Below, in pieces: positions 59,681 through 64,000 of a stretch of DNA of 64,000 bases. Position numbers and translations under genes: made by a program. The stretch is from NCBI RefSeq assembly GCF_021735935.1, contig NZ_WMDZ01000001.1, positions 2,418,001 to 2,482,000 on the forward strand, written 5' to 3'. The notes below the pieces were generated by a model. It had not been told where the DNA came from. It did no database searches and worked only from the letters and a program-made list of their open reading frames with translations. How positions within the stretch are numbered: the stretch's first letter is position 1; each line of letters starts with the position of its first letter. This DNA comes from Sulfitobacter sp. M39 (GTDB lineage Bacteria > Pseudomonadota > Alphaproteobacteria > Rhodobacterales > Rhodobacteraceae).

Positions 59681-60844
59681 TCAGCCGATGGGCATGCGTT
59701 GTTCGGCGATACCCGCCCACCAGCTGCAGCCCGCAGGAATGATATCGTCGTTAAAGTTATACATCGGGTGGTGCACCATCGCGGTGTCGCCATTGCCGAC
59801 CAGAATATAGGCACCGGGGCGCTCTTCGAGCATAAAGGCGAAATCCTCGCCCCCCATGACCAAAGGTGCTTCGTCGCATTGACCCGAGATGCCGCGCGCG
59901 ACATCCGCCGCGAATTCGGTCTGTTCGTCGTGGTTCACCATCACCGGATAGTTGCGCACGTATTTGACCTTTGCCGTCGCGCCAAACGTCGCCGCGATGC
60001 CTTCGCAAATCTCTGTCACGCGCTTTTCAGCCAGATCGCGCAGGTCATTGGACAGGGTGCGCACGGTGCCCAGCAAGTTCACCCGCTGCGGGATCACGTT
60101 GAACGCCTTGGACGAGGATTCGATCGAGGTGATCGAGACAACGATATTGCCCACGGGGTCCGCATTCCGGCTGACGATGGTTTGCAGCGCGGTGATGATA
60201 TGTGCGGTGACCACACCGGTATCGATGGTCTCATGTGGTTTGGCCGCGTGGCCGCCCAGACCCTCGACTTCGATTTCCAGCAGGTCGGTGGCTGCAAAGA
60301 ACGGGCCGGGGCGGATGCCGAATTGTCCGGCGGGAATGCCGGGCCAGTTGTGCATGCCATAGACTTCCTGAATGCCCCAGCGTTCCATCATGCCGTCCTT
60401 GCACATCTCGCGCCCGCCGCCGCCGCCTTCTTCGGCAGGCTGAAAGATCACCACAACAGTCCCGTCGAAATTCCGTGTCTCGGCCAGATACTGCGCCGCG
60501 CCCAATAGCATCGCCGTGTGGCCGTCGTGGCCGCAGGCATGCATCGCATTGGGCGTTTTGGAGGCATAGTCCAGCCCCGTCTGTTCGTGGATCGGCAGCG
60601 CGTCCATATCGGCACGCAGCCCGATGACCTTGCCCGAGGTGGTGGCGTTGCCCTTGATCACGCCGACAACACCGGTACGTCCGATGCCTTCGACAACTTC
60701 GTCACAGCCGAAGGCGCGCAGTTTCTCGGCCACGGTGGCAGAGGTGCGATGCGTCTCGAACAGGATCTCGGGGTGTTCGTGCAAATCACGTCGCCATGCG
60801 GTGATGTCATTGTGCAATTCGGCAAATCGGTTCTTAACGGGCAT
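59681..60844 (-). CDS. M20-family amidohydrolase (hippurate hydrolase-like), copy 1
   Basis: A 387-residue metallopeptidase-like enzyme. The metal-binding sequence is ADMDALPI and MHACGHDGHTAMLLGAAQ (Cys and two His), and GEDFAFMLEERPG comes near the end. The start at 60844 has AAGGA 9 bases away; an open extension upstream is ignored. The family deacylates N-acyl amino acids. It lies next to a close paralogue of the same length. Confidence 0.92.
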   Translation of the reverse strand: MPVKNRFAELHNDITAWRRDLHEHPEILFETHRTSATVAEKLRAFGCDEVVEGIGRTGVVGVIKGNATTSGKVIGLRADMDALPIHEQTGLDYASKTPNAMHACGHDGHTAMLLGAAQYLAETRNFDGTVVVIFQPAEEGGGGGREMCKDGMMERWGIQEVYGMHNWPGIPAGQFGIRPGPFFAATDLLEIEVEGLGGHAAKPHETIDTGVVTAHIITALQTIVSRNADPVGNIVVSITSIESSSKAFNVIPQRVNLLGTVRTLSNDLRDLAEKRVTEICEGIAATFGATAKVKYVRNYPVMVNHDEQTEFAADVARGISGQCDEAPLVMGGEDFAFMLEERPGAYILVGNGDTAMVHHPMYNFNDDIIPAGCSWWAGIAEQRMPIG

Positions 60845-60911
60845 TTTTCGAAGTCCTTGAAGTCTGTGAAAAAAGGGAACGCGCAGCGCCCCTTTCGGGC
60901 AAAGCCGGCGG

Positions 60912-62075
60912 CTAGGCTGGCAATCTTGTTTCAATCATTTCCGCGAACCAGCTACAACCTGCGGGGATCGCGTCATCGTTGAAATTATACATGGGGTGGT
61001 GGACGGTGGGCCCGGCGCCATTGCCCAGCATGATATAGGCACCGGGACGCTGGTTCAGCATATACGAGAAATCCTCTCCGGCCATGATCGGAGGCGTGTC
61101 ACGGTCCACCCCCGGAGCGATATTCTCGGCCACGTCAGCGGCATAGGCGGTGTTCGCGTCAGCGTTCACGGTGATGGGATAGCCCCGCGTGTAAGTGATG
61201 TCGGCAGTGCATTGGTGGGCGGCGCAGGTGTGGGTCACGACAGCCTCCAGCCGGTCCTGCACCAGATCGCGGATGCCCGCATCCAGCGTGCGGACCGTAC
61301 CGCGCAGACGCACGGTTTGGGGCAAGACGTTGTGGCTGTCGGTGTCGGACCGCAGGGTACAGACCGATACGACAGCATTCTTGATCGGGTCCACGTTGCG
61401 CGCGGCGATGGATTGCAGCGCGACAACGACATGCGCCGCGGCAAGGTTGGTATCGATCGCCTCGTGCGGAGCGGCGGCATGGCCGCCCTGCCCGGTGATG
61501 ATGATGTCGAACTCATCCGCCGCCGCCAGTAAAGGGCCACTGCGGATCGCGAATTCCCCCACGGGATGATCCGGCATATTGTGCATGCCGTAGACCTCGT
61601 CGATGGACCAACGCTCCATCAGGCCTTCCTCGACCATGACGTTGCCACCGCCACCGCCCTCTTCAGCGGGTTGGAAGATAAGCACCGCCCGCCCGTCAAA
61701 ATTTCGCGTTTCTGCAAGATATTGCGCGGCCCCCAGCAGGATCGCGGTGTGCCCGTCATGGCCGCAGGCATGCATCTTGCCCGGCGTTTTGGAGGCATAC
61801 TCAAGCCCCGTCGCCTCGGTGATGGGCAGAGCGTCCATATCCGCGCGCAAGCCGATGCTGCGCCCCGAGGCATTAGTCTTGCCCTCGATCACCGCGACGA
61901 TGCCGCTTTGCGCCACACCGGTGGTGATATCGGTGATGCCAAAGCTACGTAGCTTTTCTTCGACAAAAGCCGCGGTCTGCGGCAGATCGAATTGTAGTTC
62001 GGGGATCGTATGCAGGTGACGCCGCCACGCGGTGATGTCGGCATGGGTTTCGGCAAAGCGGTTCTTGATCGGCAT
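60912..62075 (-). CDS. M20-family amidohydrolase, tandem copy 2
   Basis: A 387-residue protein that aligns with copy 1 from end to end (starts MPIKNRFAETHADITAWRRHLH; copy 1 is MPVKNRFAELHNDITAWRRDLH). ADMDALPI, MHACGHDGHTAILLGAAQ and GEDFSYMLNQRPG are conserved. The start at 62075 is set by AAGGA 9 bases upstream. Together with the FAD enzyme upstream it may process acylated or N-methylated amino acids. Confidence 0.92.
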   Translation of the reverse strand: MPIKNRFAETHADITAWRRHLHTIPELQFDLPQTAAFVEEKLRSFGITDITTGVAQSGIVAVIEGKTNASGRSIGLRADMDALPITEATGLEYASKTPGKMHACGHDGHTAILLGAAQYLAETRNFDGRAVLIFQPAEEGGGGGNVMVEEGLMERWSIDEVYGMHNMPDHPVGEFAIRSGPLLAAADEFDIIITGQGGHAAAPHEAIDTNLAAAHVVVALQSIAARNVDPIKNAVVSVCTLRSDTDSHNVLPQTVRLRGTVRTLDAGIRDLVQDRLEAVVTHTCAAHQCTADITYTRGYPITVNADANTAYAADVAENIAPGVDRDTPPIMAGEDFSYMLNQRPGAYIMLGNGAGPTVHHPMYNFNDDAIPAGCSWFAEMIETRLPA

Positions 62076-62098
62076 CGCGTGCATTCCTTTATGTGTGA

Positions 62099-63445
62099 CT
62101 AGACGTTCGGGCCCAGGATCATCGGGCTGCCATCGGTGAAACGTGCAAGGCGAAAGCGGGTCAGGTCATGCCCGGCGCTTTGCCCCGTGGCCAGACGCGC
62201 CAGAACGCGGCCCATGCCCGGCCCGATACCAAAGCCGTGCCCTGACATGCCCGTGCCGATGGTCAGCCCCGGCAGTGCTGCCACAGTATCCACGACAGGT
62301 ACAATGTCAGGCATCGTGTCGATCATCCCCGCCCAGGCAGATTTCAGCTTTATCGGCCCCAGATCGGGAAACATTGCTGAAAAATCACGCAGCAGGCGGT
62401 GGATTTTGGCCATATTGGGCGTGGGGTTAAGGATGCGCATCGCCTCGAAGGGGGATGGGGTATCGGCCTGCCAGCGCCGCTTGGTCGTCCAGGCATCGGG
62501 AAAGCCCTTGGGCGCAAAAGGGTGAAGCCGTTGACCAAAGGGATCGGCGCGCAATTGGGTCAGGTAATGGGGCAAGGCGCGAAAGGCGTCAGGGCCCACA
62601 AAAAGCTCGGGCGCGCCGGGAGGGGCGAGCGTATAGCCGCCATCCTCGCGCCGTCGGAACGCGACCCGCCCGTCCGACACCGCCCCTGCGTAAATTTCAG
62701 GCAAGCATTCGGTCGCCGCCACATTTTCGCGCACCGACAACTGCGGCATAGAGATACCGTGATTGCGCAGGAACAGCGCCGACCACGCGCCACCTGCCAG
62801 CACCACCTGCGAAGACGCGATACGCCCCTGTTCCGTGATCACCCCGGCAACCCGCCCCGCCGCGATATCAAGGCAGCGCACGGCGCAATTCGCGATGATC
62901 TGAACGCCCTCTCGTGCCGCGATACCGGCGAGAGCGGGCACCGCGACCCAAGGCTCCGCCCGCATGTCCGACGGCGTGATCAGTGCGCCGATCTGAGGTG
63001 TAGCAAGGCCGGGGAACATGGCGGAGACCTCGGCTGACGTCATCATCCGGCTGTCCGCGCCATTGGCCCGCGCATGGGGCAGCCAGTCCTCATAGCCCGC
63101 AAGCTGTGCCGGCCGTTGCGCCAGATAGGCAATGCCGCCCTGCCGCAGCCCGATATCCACGTTCGTTTGCCCCGCAAGTTCGCGCCAGAGCGCCTGCGCC
63201 TCGGCCATGATCGGCATCTCGTCAGGGTCGCGCCCCTGTTGCCGGATCCACCCCCAGTTGCGGCTGGATTGTTCAGCGGCGATGCGACCCTTTTCCAGCA
63301 AGGTGACCGAGTGACCCTCCCGGGCGAGGAACAGCGCCGTGCAGACCCCGATGATCCCGCCGCCGATAACGACGATATCCGACGTCGCTGGCTGGGGGCC
63401 GGGATAGGTGACGGGGGTGGTCGTGTGGATCGGGAAAGGCTGCAT
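62099..63445 (-). CDS. FAD-dependent amino-acid oxidoreductase (DAO family)
   Basis: A 448-residue flavoprotein. The FAD-binding GxGxxG appears in IVVIGGGIIGVCTALFLAREGHSVTLLEKG (about 24-53), followed by EQSSRNWGWIRQQGRDPDE. The C-terminal FAD ring segment is GTGMSGHGFGIGPGMG. It resembles D-amino-acid dehydrogenase or sarcosine-oxidase-like enzymes; the substrate is unknown. It lies 23 bases before the M20 gene and may be in one operon with it. Confidence 0.85.
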   Translation of the reverse strand: MQPFPIHTTTPVTYPGPQPATSDIVVIGGGIIGVCTALFLAREGHSVTLLEKGRIAAEQSSRNWGWIRQQGRDPDEMPIMAEAQALWRELAGQTNVDIGLRQGGIAYLAQRPAQLAGYEDWLPHARANGADSRMMTSAEVSAMFPGLATPQIGALITPSDMRAEPWVAVPALAGIAAREGVQIIANCAVRCLDIAAGRVAGVITEQGRIASSQVVLAGGAWSALFLRNHGISMPQLSVRENVAATECLPEIYAGAVSDGRVAFRRREDGGYTLAPPGAPELFVGPDAFRALPHYLTQLRADPFGQRLHPFAPKGFPDAWTTKRRWQADTPSPFEAMRILNPTPNMAKIHRLLRDFSAMFPDLGPIKLKSAWAGMIDTMPDIVPVVDTVAALPGLTIGTGMSGHGFGIGPGMGRVLARLATGQSAGHDLTRFRLARFTDGSPMILGPNV

Positions 63446-63494
63446 GGGTCAGGCTTTATATTGCGTGAGCGTCGCGGGCAAAGCAGGCCTGGAT

Positions 63495-63511
63495 CGGGGG
63501 CCAGCCCCCGG
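63495..63511. repeat. palindromic repeat, single copy
   Basis: CGGGGGCCAGCCCCCGG is the exact reverse complement of 17 bases (44069-44085) in the tandem repeat between mccA and mccB. It lies in the 131-base gap between the FAD gene and argE. Confidence 0.75.
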
Positions 63512-63576
63512 TGCCGCGCTGCGGCCCCTCCCCCGGGATGTGATGCCATTTGGAAGAAGGGGGCCGCTGCGCTGTG

Positions 63577-64000
63577 TCATTTCAAACGGTCAAGCAGGTC
63601 GCGCATGAAGCTATGGCCGGCCTCGAATTGCGTGACTTCGATATATTCGTTGGGCTGGTGCGCCTGTGCGATATCGCCGGGGCCGCAGATCACCGCGCTA
63701 TAGCCGGCTTCCTGGAACTGTCCGGCCTCGGTCCCGTAGGAGACCTTGTGGCTGGCATTGTCGCCGGTGATCTGGCGCACGAAGGTTTCGGCCAGCCCGT
63801 CTTTTTCGGGTTGTAGTGCGGGGACGTCGAAACGGGGGGTGACCTCGATATAGGTTTCGGGGACGACCTCTTGCATCTGCTTTTCGACCTCGCGCACTTT
63901 TTCCAGATAGGCGGTGCCCCAGGCGTCTTTGTCTTCACCCGGCACGACGCGGAAATCCATGGCGAAGTGGCAATCCTTGGCGGTGATATTATGCGCCGTC
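63577..64000 (-). CDS. argE: acetylornithine deacetylase ArgE, C-terminal part
   Basis: About 141 C-terminal residues are visible; the frame runs off the right edge (AHNITAKDCHFAMDFRVVPGED...). The segments GTEAGQFQEAGYSAVICGPGDIAQAHQPNEYIEVTQFEAGHSFMRDLLDRL match the C-terminal metal site (Glu, His) of M20A acetylornithine deacetylase, which yields ornithine in arginine synthesis. The nearby M20 genes are of a different subgroup. The ArgE call rests on the C-terminus alone, so a related M20A peptidase is possible. Confidence 0.85.
   Translation of the reverse strand, partial: TAHNITAKDCHFAMDFRVVPGEDKDAWGTAYLEKVREVEKQMQEVVPETYIEVTPRFDVPALQPEKDGLAETFVRQITGDNASHKVSYGTEAGQFQEAGYSAVICGPGDIAQAHQPNEYIEVTQFEAGHSFMRDLLDRLK

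Overview
The window looks like the chromosome of an alphaproteobacterium, most likely a Rhodobacteraceae (Roseobacter-type) species. The basis is high GC with strong third-position GC bias, a 14-subunit nuo operon in alphaproteobacterial order interrupted by accessory genes typical of that family (DUF5333, DUF5337, an extended NuoE), birA, coaX and rnj at the end of the nuo run, a Hint_2-type protein, and a complete leucine-degradation (liu) operon. No rRNA, tRNA, IS element, prophage or CRISPR array was seen. The window is almost all ordinary, tightly packed core genome, and no intergenic gap exceeds about 220 bases.

Region by region. 1-3.3 kb (+): the end of an SDR gene, then surE-pcm-nlpD. 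3.3-5.9 kb (-): a DUF815-type ATPase fused by overlap to tatC-tatB-tatA. 6.2-9.4 kb: a WYL-type regulator, an orphan ABC ATPase and a sodium:solute symporter. 9.5-16.4 kb: an SDR lacking the catalytic Tyr/Lys, a Hint-domain protein, a SnoaL-like protein, prfC, a family-2 glycosyltransferase and a RhlE-type helicase with a low-complexity RNA-binding tail. 16.5-38.6 kb (-): one long run nuoABC-(57 aa)-DE-(HhH protein)-(DUF5337)-F-(MAPEG)-(lipoprotein)-(DUF5333)-G-(lipoprotein)-HI-(CMD-like)-J-(23 aa)-KLMN-birA-coaX-rnj. 38.7-49.0 kb (-): an epimerase and the liu operon read as ivd, lprI-like, acyl-CoA synthetase, mccB, mccA, GST, HMG-CoA lyase, enoyl-CoA hydratase. 49.1-55.6 kb: a PNPOx-like stress protein, a DegT-type aminotransferase, gph, then glmU-glmS-alkD-like. 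55.7-59.6 kb: a lipoprotein, moaA, waaA and a glycosyltransferase. 59.7-64 kb (-): two tandem M20 amidohydrolases, an FAD oxidoreductase and the C-terminal end of argE.

How they work together. The nuo genes encode a proton-pumping NADH:quinone oxidoreductase. BirA, at the end of the same run, would supply the biotin that the MCC alpha subunit of the neighbouring liu operon needs. The liu operon takes isovaleryl-CoA from leucine to acetoacetate and acetyl-CoA, feeding electrons and NADH to the respiratory chain. glmU/glmS and waaA serve envelope synthesis, tatABC exports folded proteins, and surE/pcm/nlpD form a stationary-phase and cell-wall group.

The most interesting material is the set of non-canonical genes inside the nuo operon. 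It includes two very small membrane proteins that standard gene callers could miss: 57 aa, with start and stop both overlapping nuoC and nuoD; and 23 aa, with a good ribosome binding site between nuoJ and nuoK. It also includes two proteins ending in the same helix-hairpin-helix domain. Two dispersed intergenic repeats and a perfect palindrome at the liu promoter also deserve attention.
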